NCBI RefSeq assembly: GCF_900496995.4
Contig: NC_044018.1
Coordinates: 28,116,858-28,180,857 of the forward strand
Direction: 5' to 3'
Origin: Aquila chrysaetos chrysaetos
Taxonomy: Eukaryota; Chordata; Aves; Accipitriformes; Accipitridae
DNA: 64,000 nucleotides
Shown in pieces: positions 24,964-37,000 of the stretch. A model generated the notes under the pieces. That model was given only the letters and a program-made list of their open reading frames with translations. It did not search any database and was not told where the DNA came from. Position numbers and translations under genes: made by a program. How positions within the stretch are numbered: the stretch's first letter is position 1; each line of letters starts with the position of its first letter.

Positions 24964-27900
24964 ATGTCTCGGCAGTCTGTCTGCAGGAGCTTTGGAGGCG
25001 GGAGTAGAAGGGGCTACAGCTCTTGCTCTGCCATCGGTGGTGGCTTTGGAGGAGGTGGCGGCAGAAGCAGGATCAGTTACAGTTCATACTCCTCATCCAG
25101 GGGAGGTGGAGGAGGTGGACATTGTGGAGGTTTTAGCAGCAGAAGCCTCCATAACATGGGTGGCAGCAGAAGAATTACTGTGGGTGGATGCTATGGTGGT
25201 GGAGGATACGGAGGCAGAATGGGTGGCTTTGGTGGAGGCTATGGAGGAGGAATGGGTGGCTTTGGTGGAGGAATGAGTTGTGGAGGAATGGGTGGTGGAG
25301 GAATGGGTGGTGGAGGAATGGGTGGCTTTGGAGGAGGAATGGGTGGTGGAGGAATGGGTGGTGGAGGAATGGGTGGCTTTGGTGGAGGAATGGGTGGTGG
25401 AGGAATGGGTGGTGGAGGAATGGGTGGCTTTGGTGGCCCTGGCTTCCCTGGAGGCATCCACCCAGTGCAAGTTGACCCAACCCTCCTGCGGCCAGTCCAT
25501 GTTGAGATTGACCCCCAAATCCAGCAAGTGAAAAACCAGGAGAAGGAGCAGATTAAGACTCTTAACAATCAGTTTGCCTCCTTCATTGATAAGGTGAGAA
25601 TTTAGGACTGTGATTATTTGGAGGTGGGCATTTTAAATTATTTTCCTGTGGTGTGGAAAGGGCATTTTTTTCCCTACCAACAAGTACTTGTTAAAGTTTG
25701 CAAGACTGATGCCTTACCAGCAAGTTGTTGTTAAGGTCTTATTAAGTAATACTGAACAATAGACAAGGTTTTCATACTAATAGAAGATTAAAGAGAACAT
25801 CTGCAGGGCATTCTGTAGATTCTTTTGCCTAGTCATCTCTTCAGCCTAATTTCCAGTGATTCAGGGTAAAGTCATCATCATCTATTTAGTTGTCCTAAGA
25901 GTTCTCATTACTATGGTTTTCTTTTTGATGAAACATTCTTTTCAAGGGACTGATTCTGTAAACTTCAGAGTGTTAAATACATTTCCAACACTCTTGGTTA
26001 TTTTCATTTCAAATAGAAACCAAAGAAACACAAAATCCCTTGTAAAGAGAATTTATGTGAGGTTAGATGAAAAAAATCATTATTTACTTGACTTCACTAC
26101 TGCAAAGATGATACCAATGTCCAAAACTGATGCTATGGAAAATAGAGATGCTGTTTTCTATTGGCAACATCTGTTTGTCCCAAAGTGAGAAGTTCAGAAT
26201 GACTCAAAATTTAATAATGCTTGTCATGCACTTTAGCAGCTTGGATGTTTGAATGAGCCATAGTTGGGGATTTGGGAAATGATTCCGTTGGCCTCCCAAA
26301 TAAGCAGGAGGTTTGAGTAGTGTGATGTCTCCCTGGGTGAGTATCTCACACACCCCTTTGTGGGCTTTCAGGTCCGCTTCCTGGAGCAACAGAACAAGGT
26401 CCTGTCCACCAAGTGGGAGCTCCTCCAACAGCAGGGGCCTTCAGGGCCAAGGAAGAACCTCGATGTCATCTTTGAAAATTACATCCAGAACCTGAGGAGG
26501 AGGTTGGAGTCTCTCCTGGGGCAGAGGGGACAGCTGGAGTCGGAGCTGCAGAACATGCGGCAATACGTGGAGGAGTACAAAACCAAGTAAGTGCAGTGGC
26601 AGACTAAGGAAGAAATGAGCACCAAGACAGGAGAGCTAAGCCAGCTTGGAGATTCCCACACTGTCTTCCCTTTGCTGTGGAGCTCTGTAGAAATGGGGCC
26701 GAGGTTGCCATGGAGGGAAGGGGGGTTCCACTGGTTGACTGATGAACAGTCCAAGAGACTCGTCTTGTCCCCTTCAACAGGTACGAAGAAGAAATCAACA
26801 GGCGCACCGCTGCTGAGAACGAGTTTGTGGTGCTCAAGAAGGTGAGTCACAGAGGGACCAGGAGAGAGGGGGTTTGGGGGGACAGGCTGCAAAGACATTG
26901 GAAGGAGGCAGCACCAAGACGGGCAGCTTCCAACAGGAGGCACTGGCTGCCAACGGCTCTTCTGGGATGGGACAAAGCTGTTGTCTATCTGTGTGATCTT
27001 TCCTTTAGGATGTGGACTGTGCCTACATGACTAAAGTAGAGCTGGAAGCCAAGGTGGGAGCTCTGACTGATGAAATCAACTTCTTGAGGTGTATGTATGA
27101 GGAGGTAAGAGCTCCCCCTTCCTCTGGGCTGCCTGGAGTTGCAATGAGGTGTGTGGTGGCCAAAGACACTGAGGTTGGACATGGAGGTCCCACGTGGATT
27201 TAGGCTTGAGAGTCATTTGGGCTGCCTGTCTTGGTTGTAGGAACTGGCTCAGATGCAGACAATCAGCCGGGACCTGTCCGTGGTGGTGTCCATGGACAAC
27301 AATCGGCACCTGGATCTGGAGAGCATCATTGAGGAGGTCAGGCGTCAGTACGAGCAGATTGCTCAGAACAGCAGAGCTGAAGCTGAGGCTTGGTACCAGA
27401 GCCGGGTGAGTTGGGGAGCAGTCAAAGCACCTGGGACGGTCTCTGCTGCTTGATGCCTCCCTTGGCACAGAACAAGGGAACCGCCTGAGTTCTGGATAGG
27501 TTGTATCACTGATGGGTGGTTTTGTCTCCATGCCATCAGTATGAAGAGCTGCAGAACACTGCTGGAAGACATGGGGACAGCCTCCGCAACACCAAGATAG
27601 AGATCCAAGAGTTGACCAGGAACGTCCAGAGGTTGCGGGCTGAGATTGAGAACGTGAAGAAGCAGGTAGGAGTTGTTCAGCATCTTGTTGGGTAATGGCA
27701 TCAGGCTGGGTCATGACTGAGCTGGGTGGTGTGCTAAGGATAGCATGAGGGAAACGTAGTCATTGAAATTCAGGTCCTTTGGAGGAGATTGATGGTTCCT
27801 GCCTATTTTCCCTCCAGTCTGTGCCCTGAGGGCTGCTCCAGTGATGGGGGGTGTGCAGAAGGGAACTGAGAAAGTGCTTTTCTTTTTTCTTTCACAGAAC

Positions 27901-28918
27901 CAGCAGTTGCAGTCAGCTATTGCCGAGGCCGAGGAGCGGGGTGAGATGGCCCTCAAGGATGCTCGGTTAAAACTGGAAGAGCTGGAAAGTGCCCTGAGCA
28001 AAGACAAGGAGGAGCTGGCTCGCTTGCTGAAGGAGTACCAGGAGCTGCTGAACATCAAGATTGCGCTGGACGTTGAGATTGCCATGTACAGGAAACTGCT
28101 GGAGGGAGAGGAGAACAGGTACCTCTCTGTCTATCTATTTGACTAAATTCTTGACAGATTATACTATATGTGGGTAAAATCTTTGCATGCACTCTAAAGA
28201 TAAATTTCGTATCACTCATGCTCTAATTCTTAGCCTTAAGTATATATTCGACATTTCTTATAAGAATGTTAAGTTCAAGGTTGCTCATTTGTTTTAAAGA
28301 ATAGTTAGGAAATTCAGAAAGAATAGGGTGTATATAACTTGTAAAAAAAGGGAAATTCTCAGCTGAAGAAATGTGCACTTCCCTTGGGATAAACAGGTTG
28401 TGTTTTCTTTCACAGACTGTGCAATGATGGCATGTCCAACGTCAATGTCTGTAAGTATCTGCATTTGTTTCCTTGAGAAGTAATAGCAGACCATGTCTTT
28501 TTGGAGACACAGCCTGCCAGTGGACAGCCTGTATGTAACCTGTGCTTCTCTTCCAGCTGTGGTAGGCAGGACCAGCATCTCTGGAGGCAGAGGAGGCATG
28601 GGAGGAGGCTTCGGAGGCGGCAGCGGCATGGGAGGAGGCTTCGGAGGCGGCAGCGGCATGGGAGGAGGCTTCGGAGGCGGCAGCGGCATGGGCGGAGGAA
28701 TGGGAGGAGGCCTATGTGGAGTAGGAAGCAGCATTGGAGGTGGAAGCATGGGCGGCAGCTGTGGAATGGGAGGAGGAATGTACAGCGGTGGCTTCTCTTC
28801 TGGAAGTGGAAGGATGTGCGGCTCCGGAGGTGGCAGCTTCGGCTCTGGTGGGGGATCGTCCTCCATACGGAGATGTGTCACGACCACCTCCGTCAAATCT
28901 TCAGGAGTGAGATTCTGA
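24964..28918 (+). CDS. Type II keratin, gene 3 (K1/K2-like epidermal type), nine exons
   Basis: Exons: 24964-25593, 26372-26586, 26781-26841, 27009-27104, 27241-27405, 27540-27665, 27898-28118, 28416-28450 and 28557-28918. They total 1911 bp, or 636 aa, with no internal stop and GT-AG introns. I start at the MSRQS methionine, which is conserved in genes 2 and 4. The head shares [13 protein letters not shown] with gene 2 and has an expanded [10 protein letters not shown] array (about residues 85-155). Helix initiation is [11 protein letters not shown] and helix termination is [13 protein letters not shown]. The tail matches gene 2. Exons 2-7 are nearly identical to gene 4 while exons 8-9 are nearly identical to gene 2, so the gene is a mosaic. 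Its exon 7 donor is GTACCT, weaker than GTAAAC in gene 2 or GTGAGA in gene 4. Intron 4 is 40 bp shorter than in genes 2 and 4. Role: heterodimeric filament subunit with a type I partner. Confidence 0.93.
25218..25436 (+). repeat. Gly-Met tandem repeat in the head exon of gene 3
   Basis: A repeated GGAGGAATGGGTGG-type sequence encodes GGMGG units interspersed with GGFGG. The imperfect 15-bp period preserves the frame. Gene 2 has a related but different array (with GGMGSY), and gene 4 has only a short remnant with Ile in place of Met. This makes the head length variable between paralogues (210, 209 and 170 codons in exon 1 for genes 3, 2 and 4). Confidence 0.8.
26275..28118 (+). repeat. Near-identical block, gene 3 copy (exons 2-7)
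   Basis: This matches 35285-37174 of gene 4, starting at GATTTGGGAAATGATTCCG in intron 1 and stopping exactly at the end of exon 7. The offset is 9015 bp up to exon 4 and 9055-9056 bp after it, because gene 3 lacks 40 bp in intron 4. Introns are as conserved as exons, which points to recent copying rather than selection on protein. Confidence 0.88.
28598..28687 (+). repeat. 30-bp tandem repeat, three copies, in the tail exon of gene 3
   Basis: The same array as in gene 2 (19609-19698), encoding three [10 protein letters not shown]-type decapeptides. It keeps the frame and is absent from gene 4. Confidence 0.85.
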
Positions 28919-29779
28919 GCCCCCAAGCCAGATTGAAAAAGGAAAGAAGCAGCCCCTATCTTCTCCCGGCAGCAGCCCAACCTCCTTAAATCCAGCTCCG
29001 GTGTCCTGCAATGAAATGAACTGTGTCCCTCATGGCCCACCACATACCAGCACATCTACCTGGCTCGGTCCCATCAGGGGAGTCTCGTGGCGATGCCACA
29101 TCCCGTTAGCAGCCCTGGCAAGCTGCTCGTTAGCCCCAAGCCCAGTGATGAAATAAGCGTCTGAGCAAAGAAAAGTCTCACATGTGGATACCCAGCACGG
29201 AGAGCTGATTTACAGGAGGGAACCGCTCTGCCTTTCTTGCTGTGTTGTACATTTCTGGCTGCCTCGTGGCAAATGTGTATAAAACTCCTCTTTCTTCCTC
29301 TGTCCTCATGTCCCTTCCTCGATGGCCGTATCCCTGGGGTGCTTCTGCATGCAGTACATCCCGCTGCTTCCATTCACTAGCCTTTGGGGTGAGGGTAGGT
29401 GTGGGGCAAGCGGGACTCGTCCCGTGGCAGAGCTGGGGAGGGAGCATCTTCTCGGCATGTGGCCAGAGGGATTAACTGCCCCAGGTTGGAGCACCTGGGC
29501 AGCTTTGCTCACCTGGTAGCCCCAGGTGTGCCATAAGCAGGAGCTCTCTCTGGAGCCATGGCTTCCAGTTCCGCTTGTCCTTGCTCTCCATGGTACCTGA
29601 TAAGACCTCACACACACGTGGACTTTTTCAAAGGAGAACAAAGCTTGCTCTTCAGTGCCTGGTCCCCTGTGACATGGAACGAGATGTACTGTCCCCACCT
29701 CCCTTCCTCTTCTGTTTGTGGTATGCCCTACTTCCTTGGGATGTTGCCATTCTCAATAAATTGCAGAGAACTTTCATGA
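28919..29779 (+). other. 3' UTR of keratin gene 3
   Basis: Identical by eye to the gene 2 3' UTR. It ends shortly after the AATAAA at 29755-29760. Transcripts of genes 2 and 3 could not be told apart by this region. Confidence 0.65.
29755..29760 (+). terminator. Poly(A) signal of keratin gene 3
   Basis: AATAAA in TCTCAATAAATTGCAG, the duplicate of the gene 2 signal. Confidence 0.75.
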
Positions 29780-32154
29780 TGTCTTTGCGTCATTGCTTTG
29801 GAAGCCACTTCTAGGCAAGGTGGTTTCTGCTGTTGGGGAAGCAACTTGGTGGGAAGGTGTGGGTTGTTCTTCTGTTCAACGTGTCGTGACTGTGCTTTGA
29901 GGGAGCTGAATGGGTGTGTGAATGGAGCTAGGCAAGTGTCCAAGCATGGGTGATGCCTCTTGACTCGTATCAGTCATTGCAGTGCCTGAAAACACGAGCC
30001 ATACCTAGAATGGTGGGGTCCTGGACGCTCAGTTCACACAATGTGCAGTAAATGTGAGCAGGCAGGAGCACTGGGAGCCCAAGATGGAGGAATTCAGGAG
30101 GCCACTAAATTTTTGGGCAGGTCCTGATATAGCCCCATCCTTGGAACCATGTATAGTCGTTTCCATAGGTGATGGCTTCATTTGTTGTGTCTGGAAACCT
30201 CTAGCGCAGAGGGGTCCAGAACCTTCTGAATCAATGAGGAGGCTACAGGCTAACCTGTGCCAATATTTAGGAGTCAGCCTTTATGCAAACTGAGGCACTC
30301 AGTGCCCTGTTGCTCGTGCCACATCTTACTGGAGTGCTCTGGTGACATACGAATTGCTGCTGCTCTAGGAAGGGGGTTTTATCAATCTCTCTCTTGGATT
30401 TCAATTTTTTAGAGCAGGAGGAACCTGTGTGCAGGGTATGCTGAATCACAAACAAAAAGTTCTGGGATTTATGCAGGAACGCTGACAGTGCATAGTGTCG
30501 AAACCAGTAGAGACCCAAACACGTTGATTGATGATGGAAATCGGCAGCAGCAGGGTGGGAGCAGACATCAGATCAGTCTGCTGTTGTCAGTTCATCTGAG
30601 TTTCCTGCCTTGGAGTGGACTTTGGTTTGTGGTAGGGGCAGGTGGCAATGGTAGGAGTCTTGTGGGCAGTGGTGGGAGGGCGGGTTTCCAGCTGCCTGGA
30701 AGCATGGATATGGATGTTGGCCAAGCACCTACCCCCTGGTGTAGAAGTAGGATGTGGCCAGGCAGGCTGCACAGCTCGGCACCCTACGAGCACCAGGAGT
30801 GCTTGAGAACCACTAACTCATCCTCCCCTTCATTCACCAGAAGCGGGAACATAAAGGCCTGGGAAGGCGTGATTCGTCCCAAACCCATGGGCTCAGGTAC
30901 CCATCAGCTCCCTGAAAAGTCGATTAATTGCCCCAGTGTCTCTTCTTTACGTGGAGAGCGAGAGGGAGAGATTTGGTCTAGCTCAAGGAGGGGGGACTGG
31001 GAGAAGAATGCAGGTGTGTTTGATCTGTGCCGTGCTTCAGTTCCTCCACCACAAGAAGAGATCAAAGAGACAGAAACCACTTTCAGTAGTGGTTCAGGAG
31101 TCCCACAACAACCTGCTGTGAGCTGCCAGTGTCCCTGTAGCAGGTCAGGAAGCTGCAGACCTAGGAATAGGTCCAGGCAAGGCAGTGGGGAATGGTTACA
31201 GGGCTCCTGGAAGAGGGACGTTGACTTGCTTTAGAGCCCAGCAGAAGTGTGTTAGAGCTGGGGAATGTGACTGGGTTTGGCCCAAACAGAAGACGATGAG
31301 AAGGCAATGCCTCTGAGATGCTGGGGCTGTGCCAAGAGCACTTTCGGGTTTGGCTTGGGGCAAGAGTCACCTGTTTTCATTCTTAATTTTAAGACTGTGT
31401 TTCTTCTCAGCTTTAAAATCTGAAACACGGCTTTGTAGGCATTGTTGTGAGGAGTCATTGCAACATTCTCCTCTATGCTGCCAGAATCTCTTTGCTGTGT
31501 GAGATCCGAAGCTGCAGCCTGGCTTGGTCTCCATCTACATTTTCTGCCGAGTTTACATTTTGCCTGGTGTTGATGATTTTGCTGTGCACAGCTCCTTGCG
31601 TAAGAGATCTGAAGGAACAGCCGGCTGGAGCCTAGGCTGTCTATCGAGTTTTACCTGGAGGAGGCTGAAGAGACTCCAGGTTTGGTATAATCTTCACATC
31701 TTGTCTGAAGACGTCAGGGTGACTCAATCTGGGCGTCTTATCTGTATGTGCTGAATGTGGTCAGCATCCAGGCATTTGGCTGACTTAACAGATCTTCTCC
31801 CTTGTCGTGGAGCCGCCACGTGGGATGTTACAACCAAGTCATGCTGCTTACTGAGAAAGGCAGCTACCATGCGTTTGGCAATCTGGAGAGAGGCCATGGG
31901 AAGAGATGACCTGTTTTCTCTAAGCAAAAATGGAGTTACCCTACATCTTCCCGGGACTGCTCACCATGAGCGAGTGCACTGGGCTGTAGAATGAAGTGGA
32001 GAACTTAACTCTCTGTCTTGGGGATGACAACTGAGGAATAAGACCCTCTTCATTCAAGCTGCTTTTGAAAGGGGACGTGTCCCCTCCCTGCTGTAGGGAT
32101 GGCTGCTCATTCTCCAGCTGCAGCCTGTTGCATAGGGCAGGCCACACACATCTG

Positions 32155-32285
32155 GATTACCCTTGGCCAACCATGACTTGAGTCCCCCTCAAGGCTAGGA
32201 TAACTCTTGGCCAACCATGAATTGTGTCCTTCAAGGGCAGGATAACCCTTAGCCAACCATGACTTGAGTCCCCCTCAAGGTTAAT
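32155..32285 (+). repeat. ~50-bp minisatellite, about three copies, downstream of gene 3
   Basis: Units contain (T)GGCCAACCATGACTTG followed by AGTCCCCCTCAAGG or variants. The equivalent place downstream of gene 2 (about 23180-23217) has only one unit. The array has therefore expanded, or contracted, since the two copies separated. Confidence 0.75.
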
Positions 32286-33507
32286 GATCTCCACTGCCCT
32301 ACGCCTCGTTCTGTGAAGTGAAGAGACTGTGGTGTCCAGCAGCCTCTGCCTCAGTGGCAGTCAATGACATTTATGTTTCTGATTGCTCTGGTGGCTTTTG
32401 AAAGTGATTCTCTGGGCTGGTTGTGTCTGTGGCTGAAGGCTGTTACCTAGTGATACTTTCAAACAACATTTAGTTGCACAAGTCTTGTAGGAGATTCTGA
32501 AAATTCAAACATACATTTATAGTACACTTTGTAAGCTTAAATATAATGTAATATTGGATTGCTGAAATGTTTAGAAGATTTCAAATATATTTCCCTTGGC
32601 TTTTATTGATGATTTTCTGGAGCTAAGCACTAGGAAAATATTGGGTTTTTTTTTTCTTAGATTTCACATGTGTAACTAAAATATATATTTGATTAATGAG
32701 ATCCAGAATATATCAGCAAGATGTCTTTCAGGTGAACTTCCTACTTCATAGCCAGATAGCTTGTGCATTAAATGAATCATTATTGTTTTCTAGTTTGAAA
32801 CAGCAGCTGCTGTCTTAAAAACACATTTTTCTAACATGAATTTGGTCAGTACCCCTTCTCTCCCCCACCCCAAATTTACTGTGGTCAAAGGTGTGGGCAA
32901 AGTTGCCATACCTCTTAAAGCACACTTCATATACAGGAATACTTTAACTGTTATTACTTAAGAAAGCATCAGATCTTCTTGTACCTTTTAGTTGTCCCTT
33001 ATTTCAGAATGATCAAGTATGATGAACTCAGCCTGATCATTTGCCTACCAACTTAAATAAAAAAACCCCAACCATTTTAACAAGTCACTGTTATCCCTAT
33101 CTGCAGTTCTCTGCTATTTGTCTGTCTTCAGTCGTCATTACCGCATCTAGTGCCTGAAGCGTCCTTTCAGTCCTCTGCAGGTTCGGCAATCCCTGTGGCC
33201 ATCTGAAAAGCACAAGGAAGGAGCTTGGACATCTTTGTTCTCTTGCTCATTCCGCTCTGGTGCTCAGAGTCTTGGTACGAGGTTATCTCAGACTCTGGGA
33301 GACACATTTTGCAGGAATGTGCAGTAGAAGAAGGCACTCCCATCCCAATTGATGCTCTTAGGAAAGGAACTAAGCACCTCCTTTCCCGATAAAAAAAAAT
33401 GCTGACTGTTGTTAATGTGTGGTGGTTTTGCTCCATACTGGGAAACTGTCTCTTGGAAAGCCATCAGCAATTTTCCACTTCAGAAGGAAATTTGGGGTGT
33501 GCTTGGG

Positions 33508-33519
33508 GGAATTGTGAAA
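33508..33519 (+). promoter_or_regulatory. Upstream element shared by keratin genes 2-5 (gene 4 copy)
   Basis: GGAATTGTGAAA lies 499 bp before the gene 4 ATG, identical to the gene 3 copy and in the same orientation. Function is inferred only. Confidence 0.4.
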
Positions 33520-33878
33520 GTCTCATTCTAGTTGATTTTCACCAAAATGCTTTCCTGACATTGAGTGTCAGTGCAAAAGATCTAGATCCAGACAAACTGC
33601 AAAATCGTTAAGAACAGATAGAAAGGTGGGAGGAGGGAAGAACATGACTACATCACTGTAAAACATATTTTTCCAGATGCCATAAAGATATGAAAGTCCA
33701 CTTACTCATTGAGACCTGTTTCAATGCTCTTGCTCTTTTATTCTCTTCTGCATTGCAAAGCGTATTTCTGGGTGGAGTCAACAATTTGGCAAAAATCTGT
33801 TAACCGCACCAAGCTGATGAAGACAGTAAATTTGTTTCCTCTTCACGCCCTTGTAGACCCAGCCCACCTCCAGAAACA

Positions 33879-33888
33879 GATAAAAGGG
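33879..33888 (+). promoter_or_regulatory. TATA-like box (GATAAAAGGG) of keratin gene 4
   Basis: GATAAAAGGG is located 128 bp before the ATG at 34007, with the CCAGCCCACCTCCAGAA block just upstream. An in-frame ATG at 33890 directly abuts this box and so should lie upstream of the transcription start. Confidence 0.65.
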
Positions 33889-34006
33889 AATGCCTAAAGC
33901 TGTGGAACCAGAGAAGACTGTGCACACTTCTCTCTGCATTCATCCCTCAGCAGCACAGCTCCATTGGTCTTTCTGCTCTCCTCAACTCTGCTTGGAAGAA
34001 ACAGCC

Positions 34007-37000
34007 ATGTCTCGGCAGTCAATCTGTAGAAGCTTTGGAGGCGGAAGCAAAAGGGGATACAGCTCTTGTTCTGCCATCGGTGGTGGCTTTGGAGGAAGTG
34101 GGGGCAGAACCAGGATCAGCTATAGCTCGTTCTCCACATCCAGGGGAATTGGAGGCAGCGGACGTTGTGGAGGTTTTAGCAGCAGGAGCCTCCATAACAT
34201 GGGTGGCAGCGGAAGAATTTCCATGGGTGGCTCTTATGGCGGTGGATACGGATGTAGAATTGGTGGCTTTGGTGGAGGCTATGGAGGAGGATTTGGCAGC
34301 ATTGGAGGAGGTGTCATTGGTGGAGGAATAGGCAGCTTTGGTGGTCCTGTGAGAGGTGGTCCTGGGTTCCCTGGAGGCATCCAACCGGTCCAGGTTGACC
34401 CAACCCTCCTGCGGCCGGTCCATGTTGATATTGATCCTCAGATCCAACAAGTGAAGTGCCAGGAGAAGGAACAGATCAAGACTCTTAACAATCAGTTTGC
34501 CTCTTTCATTGACAAGGTGAGAGGCTGGAACTGTATTTGCTTGGGAATGGGGACCCTGAGGAACTTTTCTGTGCTGTGGAGAGGGAAATATTGTCCTTCT
34601 TAGCTCAGTGTTGCCAGGTCTGGAAGGCTGGTAGTGTTTCCATGGAGTCTCCTAAGGAAATGTAAAAATTTTATATCTGCAGAGAAACCAAAGGACTTTC
34701 TCTAGGTTTAGTTGATCCAAATTATTCCTTAGGTTTTCTCTCTAGTGTTCTCTGTGCAGTCAGGCCAAACTGATCATAATATAGTCGGTTATCTTAAGCG
34801 GTTCTTTAAGTCTGTCCTTTTTCAAGGATAGTTTCTTCTCAAGGAACTTAGACTGTAGGAATGAGCTTTCAATTAATTCCTGAATGTTCCTTATTTCAGA
34901 TCAAGTACAGATGAGTATTCTTTAGACTGTCTGCACTGGGAGAACATTGGTTATAAATGTGCTTCATAGGTTTTTAAATATATGGCATATATGCCATAAA
35001 TATATGGCAGATACTTATTGTATCTGATAAGCAGAATGTTCTCCAATACTGAGACATATGGGATTTCATTCACTGGAAGGTAAAAAATTATCTGATGCTT
35101 CTGCAAATGAATGTGGGTCAAAATTTGCAATTGGAAATGTCAATATACTGTAAATCTGGAGTGTAATCCAATAGATAATAAATGTAGGAGGAGAAGTTCA
35201 AGGATAATTGAAAAAAGAGGAGAAAGAAGGGATGAATCCCCCTCTTGGAAAATTGGCTTTCAACTAGCCACAGTCCTGTTGGAGATTTGGGAAATGATTC
35301 CGTTGGCCTCCCAAATAAGCAGGAGGTTTGAGTAGTGTGATGTCTCCCTGGGTGAGTATCTCACACACCCCTTTGTGGGCTTTCAGGTCCGCTTCCTGGA
35401 GCAACAGAACAAGGTCCTGTCCACCAAGTGGGAGCTCCTCCAACAGCAAGGGCCTTCAGGGCCAAGGAAGAACCTCGATGTCATCTTTGAAAATTACATC
35501 CAGAACCTGAGGAGGAGGTTGGAGTCTCTCCTGGGGCAGAGGGGACAGCTGGAGTCGGAGCTGCAGAACATGCGGCAATACGTGGAGGAGTACAAAACCA
35601 AGTAAGTGCAGTGGCAGACTAAGGAAGAAATGAGCACCAAGACAGGAGAGCTAAGCCAGCTTGGAGATTCCCACACTGTCTTCCCTTTGCTGTGGAGCTC
35701 TGTAGAAATGGGGCCGAGGTTGCCATGGAGGGAAGGGGGGTTCCACTGGTTGACTGATGAACAGTCCAAGAGACTCGTCTTGTCCCCTTCAACAGGTACG
35801 AAGAAGAAATCAACAGGCGCACCGCTGCTGAGAACGAGTTTGTGGTGCTCAAGAAGGTGAGTCACAGAGGGACCAGGAGAGAGGGGGTTTGGGGGGACAG
35901 GCTGCAAAGACATTGGAAGGAGGCAGCACCAAGACGGGCAGCTTCCAACAGGAGGCACTGGCTGCCAACGGCTCTTCTGGGATGGGACAAAGCTGTTGTC
36001 TATCTGTGTGATCTTTCCTTTAGGATGTGGACTGTGCCTACATGACTAAAGTAGAGCTGGAAGCCAAGGTGGGAGCTCTGACTGATGAAATCAACTTCTT
36101 GAGGTGTATGTATGAGGAGGTAAGAGCTCCCCCTTCCTCTGGACTGCCTGGAGTTGCAATGAGGTGTGTGGTGGCCAAAGACACTGAGGTTGGACATGGA
36201 GGTCCCACGTGGATTTGGTCTGGAGAGGCTGCCTGGACTTGCTGCTCTTTTCTGCCCTTCTCAGATGGTCAGGCTAACTCATGTCTTGGTTGTAGGAACT
36301 GGCTCAGATGCAGACAATCAGCCGGGACCTGTCTGTGGTGGTGTCCATGGACAACAATCGGCACCTGGATCTGGACAGCATCATTGAGGAGGTCAGGCGT
36401 CAGTACGAGCAGATTGCTCAGAACAGCAGAGCTGAAGCTGAGGCTTGGTACCAGAGCCGGGTGAGTTGGGAAGCAGTCAAAGCACCTGGGACGGTCTCTG
36501 CTGCTTGATGTCTCCCTTGGCACAGAACAAGGGAACCGCCTGAGTTCTGGATAGGTTGTATCACTGATGGGTGGTTTTGTCTCCATGCCATCAGTATGAA
36601 GAGCTGCAGAACACTGCTGGAAGACATGGGGACAGCCTCCGCAACACCAAGATAGAGATCCAAGAGTTGACCAGGAATGTCCAGAGGTTGCGGGCTGAGA
36701 TTGAGAACGTGAAGAAGCAGGTAGGAGTTGTTCAGCATCTTGTTGGGTAATGGCATCAGGCTGGGTCATGACTGAGATGGGTGGTGTGCTAAGGATAGCA
36801 TGAGGGAAACGTAGTCATTGAAATTCAGGTCCTTTGGAGGAGATTGATGGTTCCTGCCTATTTTCCCTCCAGTCTGTGCCCTGAGGGCTGCTCCAGTGAC
36901 GGGGGGTTGTGCAGAAGGGAACTGAGAAAGTGCTTTTCTTTTTTCTTTCACAGAACCATCAGCTGCAGTCAGCTATTGCCGAGGCCGAGGAGCGGGGTGA

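Larger units (their letters stand above)
28410..32506 (+). repeat. Segmental duplication, copy B (gene 3 exon 8 through downstream spacer)
   Basis: The partner of 19421-23442. It includes exon 8, exon 9, the 3' UTR and about 2.7 kb of spacer. It differs from copy A mostly in its right part: a small deletion near 31,460, a few substitutions, and an expansion of a ~50-bp repeat at 32155-32285. Confidence 0.9.
29780..33878. other. Intergenic spacer between keratin genes 3 and 4
   Basis: The left part to about 32506 is duplication copy B. From 32.5 to 33.4 kb the DNA is AT-rich with no gene seen. From about 33.44 kb it resembles the upstream region of gene 3, including a GATATGAAAGTCCACTTA block near 33684 and an ACTCATTGAGACC block near 33704 that recur before gene 3. 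Confidence 0.6.

Noticed and set aside
33890-34006. In-frame upstream ATG that would extend gene 4 by 39 codons
   Set aside because: It abuts the TATA-like box and should be upstream of the transcription start. The MSRQS start at 34007 is conserved in genes 2 and 3.
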